Shown here: in pieces, positions 10,986 to 21,865 of the stretch | Position numbering within the stretch: position 1 is the first letter of the stretch | Layout: every line of letters starts with the position of its first letter | NCBI GenBank assembly: GCA_034231615.1 | Contig: CM067306.1 | Coordinates: 37,306,071-37,370,070, forward strand | DNA: 64,000 bases | DNA from: Meghimatium bilineatum | Lineage: Eukaryota > Mollusca > Gastropoda > Stylommatophora > Philomycidae | Reading direction: 5' to 3' | Position numbers and translations under genes: made by a program | The notes under the pieces: model-generated | The model's database searches: none | The model's input: only the letters and a program-made list of their open reading frames with translations | Told to the model about the DNA's origin: nothing

Positions 10986-11309
10986 CGAAGATGCTATGTT
11001 CTGAAGACTTTTCTGAACTCATAGTTCTTCTGGTCTTTTGTTAGATCTTCATGCCAGCGGTCGGGACGAAGTTCAGCAGCCCACAAGCTTTCGTCATAGC
11101 AGGCAAGACAACTTTCTTAACACGCTATAACACAACCCTACTGCGTGTCACTACTCGTGGATACTTTGTTCTTTTCATTGATTGATGACTCGTGAGTAGC
11201 CGCTTGAAGTTACGCGCATTATGATAGTGTTGTAGCGTGCTTCTCTGATAGGTAAAAAAGGCCTCTGATAAGCGGATGTTTACGTTTAGTTGTATGACCT
11301 TAGTTGTTC

Positions 11310-11437
11310 AATGTGGCTGAGTTCACTGTGGCTGAGTTCACTGTGGCTGAGTTCACTGTGGCTGAGTTCACTGTGGCTGAGTTCACTGTGGCTGAGTTCA
11401 CTGTGGCTGAATTCACTGTGGCTGAGTTCACTGTGGG
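11310..11437. repeat. 15-bp minisatellite, about 9 copies
   Basis: CTGTGGCTGAGTTCA repeated head to tail with one GAATTCA variant. It produces a false WLSSL-repeat ORF. Confidence 0.97.
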
Positions 11438-11439
11438 AT

Positions 11440-12240
11440 GTTTGGAAACCTAAGCTTGTAATGCTAAAAGAAATTTCATTAAACGTTTATTAATCGTTGA
11501 GACAGTTTTCAGGGTTTTAAGGTAGTCACCTCAAAGACCCTTCTCTAAGAAGGAAACACATCGAACTTAGTTTCCTAATTGAAGTACATGGTTACAAATC
11601 GATGTACTGAACATGTCAAAAGCTCAGACCTAATTTCTTTTAAATGGCACATCTACACGTGATATAACACATATATAGATCCCGACCCTGGTACGATAAC
11701 AAAATGTGTTTCTCATGCGAGAAACAAAAATTGGTAAACATATCAACACGATATATTTCTTGTGTAAAACAAACAAACAAAATGAAAGAAGAACATTGAT
11801 ATTTGAGAGCTATGCCAATATCAATATTCTATATCAACACTGAGTGACAAGAAAACAAGGAGACTTACTTCATTTTTTATAAAGATGGCATCAATCTAAT
11901 GTGGGTGTTGAAGATGATACAAATCTGAAAAAGAAAATGTGAATAAAAACAGTAAAACTATAAATAGGGATGATTGTGATTAAATAATCCCTTGTGAGAC
12001 ATCCATAAAGTATGTGGGACAAATTTCGTCGGCCATTTTCTTGTACCACTACTTTTGCCAACCCTCCCCCACCTTGTCAACAAGTCAAACTTTTTCAGAC
12101 CCCCACCCTCTTATTGTTGCCGTCATTTATGGACGGCCCCATATGTGGTGAAGGTAGTTCTTGACACCCAATATACCCTTTCTGACAAAAAGCACATGTT
12201 CTTCTCAATTGTGTAACAAAGACGACACCCAGACTCATGA
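11440..12240. other. Interval with no recognised feature
   Basis: AT-rich sequence with no ORF, recognised repeat family or RNA signature. Confidence 0.4.
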
Positions 12241-12660
12241 TTGTCTCAAAGGCACGGTTGTGTTAGGGGAGTTTATGTATGTATGTATGTATAGTCCCTG
12301 AAGGCACGGTTGTGTTAGGGGAGTTTATGTATGTATGTATGTTTAGTCCCTGAAGGCACGGTTGTGTTAGGGGAGTTTATGTATGTATGTATGTTTAGTC
12401 CCTGGATGCATGGTTGTGTTAGGGGAGTTTATGTATGTATGTTTAGTCCCTGAAGGCAGGTATTCCAATGCAGCAGTACAGCTGGCTAAAATCTTCCCGC
12501 CTGGAGCTCAGTATATACTTCAGAGTCAACTTGTTCATCATTCTTCTGTCAGATTTGTTGACCCATCCGCAGTGATGGAAACATCTAGCATTCCCCGTCA
12601 CCTAGGAGTCTGTCACACACACAAAACAGCAACAAAACAACAACGGTGCAATGTCTGCTA
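12240..12660. repeat. Dispersed repeat with internal 52-bp tandem array
   Basis: Four copies of a 52-bp unit (AAGGCACGGTTGTGTTAGGG, a GAGTTTATGTATGTATG block, AGTCCCTG) at 12249-12452, the last one 4 bp shorter. They run into about 200 bp homologous to 14690-14856 (GAGTCAACTTGTTCATCATT; CATCTAGCATTCC; CTAGGAGTCTGTCAC). The partner at 14628-14856 has only one unit, so the tandem expansion is specific to this copy. Confidence 0.85.
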
Positions 12661-12814
12661 GCCTGAGAAAATGGCACGACACAACAAAATAAGTTAAGTC
12701 CTTATCCAGGGATAGTCCTACGTGATGAGTCATTTATTTGGGCTGAATCGACTGTTCATTCGAATCCATTTTCAATTATACAGTCTGTCGTCCATTATAC
12801 ATTTCTTCTGACTG

Positions 12815-13090
12815 ATCAAAGTCACTCTTCTAAACTGACGCATTTGATTTTTTTCCGTGATTTCATTGTTCACCTTGTGTCCACATCCAATGAAAATCAT
12901 GGGATGTGGCAAATACGTCACGTTACACAGATAATTCCCAATTTATCCCACCACATCTTATATTATCGATGATCAAGAATAGGGAGCCCTGTGGACATGG
13001 ATATTCATCCTTCAAAAGTGACGCTATTTCACTTTACCCTCCCTGCAATTCATTGGTCATTTTGTGTACACATATACATAGTCAGTGAAA
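12815..13090. mobile_element. MITE-like foldback fragments
   Basis: Two adjacent segments (12815-12920 and 13005-13090) share arms with the foldback element at 8188-8304: CTTCTAAACTGACGC, a TTTCATTG block and CCAATGAAAATCA in the first, and CATTCATTGGTCATTTTGTG-like sequence in the second. Degenerate. Confidence 0.45.
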
Positions 13091-13324
13091 ATAATATCCA
13101 CATAAATAATCTTCTAGTTTCAAAACGATTTCAATCATGTATTAATCAAACCAGGACCAGAACGTGGCATTGATACGGTAATGTCAACGCTAAAACATAA
13201 GCTAAAAAACAATATCACCACATAAATAACTTCAGAATATGATTCGATCTGTTGTTCGTTCATCACAAGTTATGATGGCTATTTTTACACTAAATTTATG
13301 AAAATCATCTACAGTTATGTCATT

Positions 13325-13580
13325 GACTATAAGTTCGCGCAACTTTCTGTTTGCAGATGACATTGATCTGATGGTTGGCAGTGGGAAAAAAAATGCAAGA
13401 ACTTGTAAAGGTGAAAAAAAAAAAAACTTGCAAAACTTATAGTACGGAAATACACATTGAAAAAAATCAAAATAATGGCAAAGATGACAACACGACTCCT
13501 GTTAACATCTGTATGATTGGACAGAAACTAGAAGTTGATACTTTTATATACTTTGGTTCTTATATGAGCAATTAAAAAAA
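13325..13580 (+). pseudogene. LINE reverse transcriptase fragment (FADD box)
   Basis: The plus strand encodes FLFADDIDLMVGSGKKMQEL at about 13335-13394, then after a poly-A-rich frameshift an EIHIEKNQN-like block and NICMIGQKLEVDTFIYFGSYMSN (13495-13575). This follows the FADD palm motif and the GxxLexVdxFxYLGS block of many non-LTR reverse transcriptases. The flanks are gone, leaving a short dead fragment bordered on the right by a 25-bp array. Confidence 0.75.
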
Positions 13581-13602
13581 TACATCATGTAACGAAGTGG
13601 CG

Positions 13603-13862
13603 ACATTAAGCCTTTATCACATAAGCCATATGCAGCCTTAATTACAAAAGCCATATGCAGCCTTAATCACACAAGCCATATGCAGCCATAATCACACAAG
13701 CCATATGCAGCCTTAATCACACAAGCCATATGCAGCCTTAATCACACAAGCCATATGCAGCCTTAATCACATAAGCCATATGCAGCCGTAATCACACAAG
13801 CCATATGCAGCCTTAATCACATAAGCCATATGCAGCCTTAATCACACAATCCACACGCAGCC
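13603..13862. repeat. 25-bp minisatellite, about 10 copies
   Basis: Tandem units of CCATATGCAGCCTTAATCAC followed by ACAAG or ATAAG. Confidence 0.96.
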
Positions 13863-14127
13863 TTCCTGCAACCCCCTAACGGGAAACATGCAGTAATGGC
13901 ATCTCTTGTGATTAAGATTCGCCACATTTAAACAAGGAACTAAAAACATAGAGGCATGGCCAGATGTTTGTACTGATGATTCCTGAATGGCATTTCCTAC
14001 GACCCTGAAGAGTAATGAGTCCGATGATATACTTTGTGTGAAAGCCACTTTGAAACTAGTTACCAAAGAGAAAAGCTTCGCAGAGTAACCCTCAAATTTG
14101 GTATTATGGGCTCAACAACATACAAGT

Positions 14128-14409
14128 ACTTCTTCTTCTGCGTTCGTTCTCACACTCCTGCCGATTAGCAGGATGTAGTCCGGAGAACGGAATGCGTTGT
14201 GTCATGGTTTACAGCATTGCTGCGATATCTGCGCCTTTCGGCCTGACACATCCGACTTCAGCTTGGCTTTGGGTCACTGACCCTATATGGGATAGGACAG
14301 CCAACTCATCCCATAACCTCTTTAGTCGCCTTTTACGACATGCGTGGAAAGTAAACAGTGTTGCTATTCTTTTCTCCCCTTTCGGGCCCCGTCAACACAC
14401 GGGCGATAC
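14128..14409 (-). mobile_element. SINE-A copy, near full length
   Basis: Minus-strand copy of the SINE-A family. It starts with the GCCCGTGTGTTGACGGGGC hairpin and ends with GAACGAACGCAGAAGAAGAAG. ATACAAG occurs on both sides (14120-14126 and 14405-14411) and may be a target-site duplication. ORFs read across it are shadows. Confidence 0.88.
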
Positions 14410-14627
14410 AAGAACTAAAAACAGACATCGCTCAAACTTTATAGACGGGTTTCTTTCTATGAACTGTATTCAGCGCTGAAGACAGAGAGGGCAGGTGATG
14501 ATGTTGAAGTAATCCATTTAATCGTGAACATGTAGCTCTTATCCCATAACCTTCCTGACAAAAGCACAGTAATCAAGTAATCCTCGGGTAATCAAGGTGA
14601 TATTCTAACGAATGAGGTTTGCTGTCT

Positions 14628-14856
14628 CAAAGGCATAGTAGTGTTGGGGGACTATGAACGCATGTTTAGTCCCCGAAGGGAGGCACTCCAGTGCAGCAAC
14701 ACCCCCAGTTATCACGCCCTGCAAGGAATACAGCATATATTTCTGAGTCAACTAGTTCATAATTATTCCATCAGATCTGCGAATGCATATACAGTGATGA
14801 TACAGCTAGAATTCCTCGTCATCTAGGAGTCTATCACAAAAGGACACAAGGTGCAA
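14628..14856. repeat. Dispersed repeat, partner of 12240-12660
   Basis: Shares ordered blocks with 12240-12660: TTTAGTCCCCGAAGG, GAGTCAACTAGTTCAT, CCTCGTCATCTAGGAGTCT. Function and family unknown. Confidence 0.75.
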
Positions 14857-15044
14857 ATATACCATATTCCAAAGAACCCCTAAACATAGTTTGTGTATGT
14901 TTTCTTCAGGATCAAGGAGCTAGCCCATCAGTCGGTTGCAGCCATTTTCTTCAATAATGCCAAAATCAGGTCATAAGTAAACCTTAAACTCAAGTTACGG
15001 AATGGTAGCAAGCTAACTAAAGAAGAACTGGAAGGCTCAATTAT

Positions 15045-15620
15045 CATCAAGTAGCATATCCTGAACAGGATGAGCAGTCATCACAACCTTTCGAAACTTC
15101 TGTCGATCTTGAGTCAGTCTTCCTGCATCTGTTATTGTCATGATTAGGTGGTTTTTGATTTATTGCGTGCATCTTCTTCTTGGTCTGCCTCTAGTTCGTC
15201 TCTCTGACATCATCCCCTCCATAATAGTCTTCTCTAGGCTGTCATGGCGTTTGATACGGCCAAAGTATTGTAGTTGTCTGGAAAGAAGCATGCTGTTTAG
15301 CCAGTTTTCTTTTAGATTCATTTCTCTCAGGATGGCTACATTGATGATTTTTGCGGTCCATGGTATTCTGAGGATTTTCTGTGACATTTTGTTTCAAATA
15401 CTACTATTTTATTTTTCACTTTGTTGGTGATTTACCAGGATTCACACTCATGTATTGTCACCGGGAATATGCAAGCTCTTAGGAATGTTAGTTTTGTTGT
15501 TTAGAAACAGCTCCGCTATATGTTTTCCATTTGTATCAACTTCTTTGACGCGATAGCCAACCTCCTTCTGATTTCTTCATAGCAATCACCGGTACTGTTG
15601 ATAAGAGAATCAAGGTATTA
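15045..15620 (-). pseudogene. LINE ORF2 C-terminal fragment
   Basis: Minus-strand reading gives EVRRRLAIA-like, IFPVTIHECESW, a KILRIPWTAK block, LQYFGRIKRHDSLEKTIMEG and TRGRPRRR, the standard tail of a non-LTR retrotransposon. Frameshifts near 15390 and 15440 break it. Confidence 0.82.
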
Positions 15621-15834
15621 AAATTGGTGGCTCTGATTTGCTGTTGTGAAGACTCAATAAAAGTGTTAAAATAAAGACAGTCAGCAGAACCTGCTCGCTA
15701 AAGCACATTGGGTTCATTCCACAGAAGAAGCGTATACAACTTTTAAATGCTAGTTAAAACTCAGAAAGGATACTAAAAATATGCTAGAAAGCCACCCTTA
15801 TCTGTCTATCTATCTACTCGCTAAACCCTTTGTT

Positions 15835-16215
15835 GCCTTTCAGCTTCAGGGATAGAATAGTTATCTGGAGATGGCCCTCGTGTGTGCTGAGTATATTGTG
15901 GAATTAGTTGCCTCTTTTATTTCGGTGGTCCATCATTGTCGTGGTTGGACTCTAGGCCTGTCTTCACTGCATCTGTGTAGCATAGATTGTGGTATGCTGT
16001 CTGATGATAGTCTGCTGATGTGTGCAAACAAATTGATCTGTTGTCTCTTAATATATTCCAAGATTGGGGTGGTGTTGGTTCTTTGTATAATGTCCACATT
16101 CCTCACCCTGTAATTATGGATATTCCTATGATTCTGCGTAAGCATGCCATTTCAGCTGTCACAAGTTTACGTTAGTCTTGTGCTGTCGTTGCCCATGTTC
16201 GTCATCAGAAAACTC
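15835..16215 (-). pseudogene. LINE C-terminal fragment, second family
   Basis: Close relative of 5385-5760: RVRNVDIIQRTNTTPILEYI, KRQQINLFAHISRLSSDS and a MLHRCSEDRPR block on the minus strand, with a frameshift near 15930. Confidence 0.8.
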
Positions 16216-16464
16216 TCCATTTTACTACGAGACATTGTGTTCTCACTGACAGTTTTCTAATCCTGTATCAGTGTTGTATCAGGAAATTCACATGGCTACA
16301 CCGCGATCTCTAACACATACAGAAAGAAACCACATATTCCATGCGAATAATCCTGAAACATTGAAGTGGACTTCCATTTGTGGTCACAACAAATAACACA
16401 GCTGTCACCTTGCGCCACTTTACCGGAAGTCCTAATATCTTATACTTAAAAATAAAAAAACCCC

Positions 16465-16597
16465 ACAACAAAGGTGACTGTTACCGCCCAAAAATTATAA
16501 CCAGCTGTGTCTGCAAACTAATAGACCATAACAAAGCTGACTGTTACCACCCAATAATTATAACCAGCTGTGTCTGCAAACTAATGGACCATAAAAT
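16465..16597. repeat. 63-bp tandem duplication
   Basis: Two copies of a unit containing GACTGTTACC, AATTATAACCAGCTGTGTCT and GCAAACTAAT, each ending GACCATAA. Confidence 0.93.
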
Positions 16598-16849
16598 ACA
16601 TAAACAAACAGATTTCATACAAGAATTGACACACTATAAGAAAGATGCCTTGAAACGGATTACATACCACTGAAACATAAAGTCACATAAGCAGATAAAC
16701 TGAGCGAACTTCTTGTAGAGGAACACGCAAGAATATCAACATGAAAAGAACAATTACAACAACATATAAATACACTGTACACAACTTACCACTGTACACA
16801 ACTTACGGCAACTTTAACATGGAGATAAACAGAGTATAACGATAATCAT

Positions 16850-17320
16850 ACAAGCACTATGATACAATGTCAAACGTGGACACTAACAACAAAAACTACA
16901 AGAAATCTTGTCATAATAGAAATGACTTGTCTATGTATAATTCTCGGAGTAACGGTAGGAGACAGAGTCAGACATGAAAACATCAGAAGACTAACAAACA
17001 CAATGCCAATCCTGGGTTACATCAGAAGACTAACAAACACAATGCATATCCTGGATTACATCAGAAGAGAAAAGATTAAGTGGTGCTCTTATGCTTCCAG
17101 ACTACCATCAGATAGTGCCTTTTAAAAAAAAGCATTATATACAGACATGATGGATACAAAACCAGGGACAGACCATGCAGACGATGTGTTACAGAAATAA
17201 AATAGTCATAAAAAAACAACCATATATGAAGCACACAAAAAAGCCATCTCCATGGAGTTCTTCTACCCCTAAATAGGCATAAAGGGGTATAACGCGAGAA
17301 CAAAGAAGTTAACAAACTTC
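16850..17320 (+). pseudogene. LINE C-terminal fragment
   Basis: Plus-strand reading: QTWTLTTKTTRNLVIIEMTC, GDRVRHENIRRLTNTMPIL, an internal 54-bp duplication of the RRLTNTM block, IKWCSYASRLPSDS, then after a stop a DTKPGTDHADDVLQK-like tail. Related to 27010-27440 (minus). Inactive. Confidence 0.78.
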
Positions 17321-17324
17321 AGTC

Positions 17325-17592
17325 TTCCTCTTCTTCTTCTGCGTTCGTTCTCAAACTCCTGCAGATTAGCAGGATGTAGTTCGGAGAACGGAATGCGTTG
17401 TGTCATGGTTTACAGCATTGCTGCGATATCTGCGCATTTCGGCCTGACACATCCGACTTCAGTACGGCTTTGGGTCACTTATCCTATATGGGATGGGACA
17501 GCCAACTCCATAGTCGCCTTTTACGACATGCGTGGAAGGTAAATAGTGTTGCTATTCTTTACTCTCCTTTCGGGCCCCGGCAACACATGGGC
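17325..17592 (-). mobile_element. SINE-A copy with internal deletion
   Basis: Minus-strand copy nearly identical to 14128-14409, but lacking the CCATAACCTCTTT block (junction near 17509) and ending short of the 5' hairpin (CAACACATGGGCGG). Confidence 0.87.
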
Positions 17593-17594
17593 GG

Positions 17595-18094
17595 AAAACT
17601 TCAGTAATTATGTTTTGTGACATGTACGAGAAGGATTACTACCTGTAATCTGTTTCTGTTTTGGTAACATAAATACGAGCTCGTAACCAGTGTTCGGACT
17701 AGCTGACCTATCCTGATTGACATGATCAGAGGATTACAACACCGGCTTACAGACCAGTTAATCTCTTACTGATACCAGAAGACTGAAGTGACCCAGTCAA
17801 TCAATCGATTTCAGCAGGACCGATGGACTGACAAATCTGATGAGGATAGGGGAGAGTGGAGTGACATTATCAGACACACGTAACTTCACCCTTGGAGCTG
17901 TCTAGCGTGATCAAAATGGTGGACAGTTGAGTTACACGATCAGACAACTTTAACAACAGTATACAGTCTGAGGAGCAGGGTAACGTAGTCACCTTGCTTA
18001 CTGTCACCGGGTTTCAGCGTGTCACGTTTGAAATCACACCCGGACACACACAAATTGTCAGTGTCGTGATTTCTCGCCTAATACCACCGCTCCT
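17595..18094. other. Interval with no recognised feature
   Basis: No ORF or repeat family recognised. Confidence 0.4.
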
Positions 18095-18208
18095 CCAGTC
18101 GACCCAGCAAGGATGGGAACTGGCCATCCCGCTTACTAGTTGCCTAAGAGTTATCTTCATCCCCGACATCACGTTGCTGCCATCGCACCTACTTTTACCT
18201 TCACGGAC
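18095..18208. repeat. Dispersed repeat shared with 47155-47260
   Basis: Ordered shared blocks with 47155-47260: GGGAACTGGCCA, AGAGTTATCTTCATCCCCGA, GCCAT then ACCTAC and TTTACCTT. Probably a SINE or LINE fragment of unknown family. Confidence 0.6.
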
Positions 18209-18411
18209 TGACCTGACCAGCATGGTGAATAGTAGAGAAATTATCACACAACGTTGACATCAGTCTGCGGAATAATAACCTGACCAGCACGGTGGATAGT
18301 AGAGAAATTATCACACAACGTTGACATCAGTCTACGGAATAATAACCTGACCAGCACGGTGGATAGTAGAGAAATTATCACACAACGTTGACATCAGTCT
18401 GCGGAATAACT
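18209..18411. repeat. 67-bp minisatellite, 3 copies
   Basis: Three copies of CCTGACCAGCACGGTGGATA, an AGAGAAATTATCACACAACG block and TTGACATCAGTCTGCGGAAT. The first copy has CATGGTGAAT. Confidence 0.96.
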
Positions 18412-18614
18412 AACAATAATGACTACGATTTCTATTTACATTGTTCGTTCTAACTTCACCTTGTCAGATGACTCTTCACAAACCTGTAATCACTTGATAC
18501 TGACGCACCCAGGCCAAACTATGACTTCTGCTATCTTTACTTAATACTACTACAAGTAACATTCACAAAACTGTGAAGTGTTCTTCTGTGTTCTGTGTTA
18601 TTATTTGTGGAAGG

Positions 18615-18850
18615 AGCACATACACCACGGAGTTCTAGTACAGACCTGTCGACTGATGACACAGAAGGCTGATTTTGATTTATTACCGCTCGTTTCATTG
18701 GTTGCCCTTGATTATTTTTGGCGGGCAACTCAACGTATATAAATAGTGATCAACAAATAGCGAGACAAAAATTAAAAAAATTGTAACGAATGAAAGCTTA
18801 TTTACTTTCTGCGGTTAGATCTTCTATACTGCCGACACAGCGGTAGTAGA
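18615..18850 (+). repeat. LTR-like dispersed repeat with TATA box
   Basis: Shares an ordered series of blocks with 21866-22075: AGTACAGACCTGT, a TTTCATTGG block, TTGGC, ACGTATATAAATAG (TATA-like), TTTACTTTCTGC and a TACTGSCGAC end. A core promoter followed about 100 bp later by TGGCGAC, a primer-binding-site-like start in some Ty3/gypsy elements, suggests a solo LTR edge. No element body adjoins either copy. Confidence 0.4.
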
Positions 18851-19009
18851 CTACCGTGCCGCGGCACAGTATTGTTTCTTACGTTAGACTAATTTACTAG
18901 TATATTGGGATTAACTTCGTCTTCTGCAAGCAGTTACCCTGCGTCTAGTCTGATATTGGTAATCTTTATTGGTCAAGTATATTGATCAGTATATTTTCAT
19001 TTTTCAGGT

Positions 19010-19150
19010 CCCGAAGATCCCGCAATCAACAACTGACCGGGACTCTGATTCTACATACACTGGTATGGCTGCTGGAACGTATGGCGGAGCACTTATGGGA
19101 ATGCCCCATGTGCTGTGGAACCAGTTTCTAATCAAGAATCAAGATTGATC
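19010..19150 (+). pseudogene. LINE 3'-end fragment (RNase H family)
   Basis: Plus-strand translation NQQLTGTLILHTL, ERMAEHLWECPMCC matches the His/Cys-rich end of the element at 23185-24960 (RNQQLTGTLSLYTF, ADHTWKCP). Only the last 45 or so codons remain. Confidence 0.65.
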
Positions 19151-19154
19151 AGGC

Positions 19155-19335
19155 CTTTTGGCCTGACAGATCTGAATTGAGCATGGCTTCTGGATCACTT
19201 TTACCTTCTATGTCATAGGACACCTAACCACACGCACAAAACCGTCTCAGTTGTATTCTAAGACAAATATAGCAAGTAACAGTGGCGATATTATTTGCTC
19301 CCATTTCGGGCCGCGGCAACACACCGGCGCTACCA
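19155..19335 (-). mobile_element. SINE-A fragment
   Basis: Minus-strand fragment with the TTTTGGCCTGACAGATC block at its left and the GCCGCGGCAACACACCGGCG 5' end at its right; the interior is scrambled. Confidence 0.6.
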
Positions 19336-19484
19336 ATTCGAAATCGATACTTTGAACAGAAACAAAATACAGTTAATACAACACATATTAATGGAAGACA
19401 GAAATAATTATGGGTGATAGAGACAAGGAAAACGATCGCACAAGACGACGATGGACAAAGGACACCATGACTTATGTTACTACA

Positions 19485-19800
19485 GGAGTTACATGTGTTG
19501 GCTGGTAAAGCCTTGGTGAACGGCACCGAGATAAGACGAGACACGATTTAATTGATTAGAGCAGTCATGGATATCCTACGAGAAGACGAGGAAGAAGTCG
19601 AACGAGACAATGTACATATTCAGAGAATGGTAGAACTGTAAGTGACTAGAGACGCCGGGAGAAAGTACTCCCTCTCCGGAAAGATCAGAAGAACGCGTAA
19701 TCAGCAACTGAGCTTATACACTTTTAGATGGCTGACGGAACGGCAAGCCATATATGGGAATGTCCCCAGTGCTGTGACGCTTGTTCATAATCAAGGAGTT
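19485..19800 (+). pseudogene. LINE 3'-end fragment (RNase H family)
   Basis: Plus-strand reading VLAGKALVNGT, then IRAVMDILREDEEEVERDNV and GRKYSLSGKIRRTRNQQL repeats 24610-24830 at high similarity. It covers the region from the end of the RNase H domain to the 3' end of the element. A stop after RMVEL and a deletion of TGT after NQQL show decay. A SINE-A copy follows immediately. Confidence 0.8.
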
Positions 19801-19827
19801 ACTCGCTTAGAATCAGTAATATATGTC

Positions 19828-20104
19828 ACCCGTGTGTTGACGGGGCACGAAAGGGGAGCAAATAATAGCAACACTGTTTACTTCCACACATGTCGTAAAA
19901 GGCGACTAAGGAGATTATGGGATGGAGTTGGCTGTCCCATCCTATATAGGGCCAGTGACCCAAAGCCATGCTGAAGTCGGATGTGTGAGGCCGAAAGACG
20001 CAGATATCGCAGCAATTCTGTAAACCATGGCAGAGCGCATTCCGTTCTCCCGACTACATCCTGCTAATCTGCAGGAGTTTGAGAACGAACGCAGAAGAAG
20101 AAGA
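19828..20104 (+). mobile_element. SINE-A copy, near full length
   Basis: Begins at the hairpin CCCGTGTGTTGACGGGG and ends GAACGAACGCAGAAGAAGAAG. All internal blocks are present, including GGCGACTAAGG, ATGGGATGGAGTTGGCTGTC and CGCAGATATCGCAGCA. Confidence 0.9.
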
Positions 20105-20304
20105 TTGCATCAATGTGTACTGTCACAGAGAACACAATGAAGATTACGTTCTGTAAAAGAATATGTCACCTGAATAATTCTTCTTCTTCTTTTGCGTTCG
20201 TTCTTTCGTTCTCTGATAGCCAACACGAAAGTTCGTGTGATTTCTGCCGGGAGCGTGAAGTACGCTGTTCTGACAATTCCATAGCAAAGCTGTTATTTGC
20301 CCAG

Positions 20305-20640
20305 GAGGGGCTAGCCCATCCTGTTCGAATTATAAAATTCGATGATAAAAAATTATCACAACATCCAACGGAAATATGGAAATGATATAATTTTCATATT
20401 TCCGTTGGACGTTGTGATAATTTTTCCACTCGTCGTCTTTTGATGTTTTGTTTGTGTCTTGATAAAGACCTTTTGGTTGAAACATTGAATGTGATTTGTG
20501 TATTGTAATTTTTATGATTTCTTGTGTGCTTATCATTGCGCATCATTACCTACTAGTTTTAGCTATAGTCTGTCGTGTCCCATTGAAACGAAATATAAAC
20601 CTGTGTTTTACGTAAGTCTAATTGTTTCACGCAGTTACCT
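20305..20640 (+). mobile_element. Penelope-like terminal segment with hairpin
   Basis: Homologous, in opposite orientation, to 32395-32730. It contains CTTGATAAAGACCTTTTGG followed by TTGAAACATTG, a degraded form of the CTGATGA...GAAAC hammerhead core found in Penelope-like termini. Positions 20347-20425 form a near-perfect hairpin: 37-bp arms with about two mismatches and a 6-base loop. Confidence 0.6.
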
Positions 20641-20649
20641 TGTATTGAT

Positions 20650-21556
20650 TCTCCCCAACCTGTGAGAATCTGTCGCCAGGCGATGGATGTGTATCGACTC
20701 TACGTCGTAACAGTTTTCCACCCACTGCGCCCTTGGACTTTACAGATCAAAATATGTCACTGTGTGGCAGTCTCCGAGGAGGCGGTAATCAGGCATTTAG
20801 GCTTTGGTCGACTATGCCTATCACGCACGAGGTGTTCCGCGGCCAGTGAACTGATCTTGTGTATTTAGACGTATTGTGTCTGTTCCGATTGGACAATGAA
20901 CCTTTTTCGTTCCGCGAGCATGATTCTGATATAGGAAAGCTTCGACGCTAGAGTTGGGCCCGGGTTCGTTTGTCCTCTTAGACGAGGTGTCATTCACCGA
21001 CATCGTGAACCCCTCGCCCACATCTGAGTATCTACACATTTTTTAGGAGCACCGGGACTAGAAGTTTGTTCTCCAGCTGAACACTTTCGGTTTTCTTGTT
21101 CCAGTTTCCTCGTAACGTTTTCCCGTTCTAATTGCACGTGGCGCTGCCCTCTGGCGCTGTGCTGCACTAACATTGTACTCTACGTTATCCTTGTGTATGC
21201 TAGCGCAAGACTCTCACTGTTCATCCTAAATTGCACCCATTTTGTGACATTTTCATTAGCGGCCCCTCCAATGTTCGAGTCGGACTAGCTTGCGTCAATG
21301 TGTGTCGACAGTACCGTTGTATGCGTTGGCGCTGAGGTGTCAGAGATATTACCTGTCTTTTTGTTAAGAGTCAATTCTCATTTCATCTGCTGTCTCCACA
21401 TTCACGGACACGATCCCAAAATGTTTTGGTCACGAAAACAGCACGAGCAGCTGTATTTCTGTTTCCAAGGTGCACCGCAATGAGGTACTTTCTGGAATCT
21501 TGGTTATCTGCTAACCCTGGGTTCGCTGCGAACAATGCGGTACCCTTAGCACCCCA

Positions 21557-21575
<19 letters not shown>
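20650..21575 (-). mobile_element. Composite dispersed element
   Basis: Read on the minus strand, this region follows 32785-34035 block by block: CCCAGGGTTAGCAGATAACC, a GCAC-GAAACAGAAATACAGC block, GGATCGTGTCCG, CAGCGC...GGCAGCGC, CAGTGAATGACACCTCG-like and GAACACCTCGTGCG. No protein motif is visible; it may be the 5' untranslated part of a retroelement. A second AAT microsatellite lies at its right edge (21562-21617). Confidence 0.55.
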
Positions 21576-21598
<23 letters not shown>

Positions 21599-21617
21599 TA
21601 ATAATAATAATAATAAA
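21562..21617. repeat. (AAT)n microsatellite
   Basis: About 18 AAT units with one AAC interruption. Length is likely to be polymorphic. Confidence 0.97.
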
Positions 21618-21865
21618 ACGCCGAAGTTGATGTGTTGGACCATTGACGCACATAAAACGACGACGTTTTTCATTCTCTGGACTAAATTTAGTTGGAAATA
21701 TTGTAGGGCCAGTGTCCTACTATAAGAAAGATCCGGTGTGTGAAAAAAACGCAGAATATTATAATATCAATAACTCAATCACTTTCACACAACTTGTCTT
21801 CTCACATCCGACTTCAGAATGATGTCTGGATACCTTTGACCCTCTATGGGATGTGGCACGACCGG

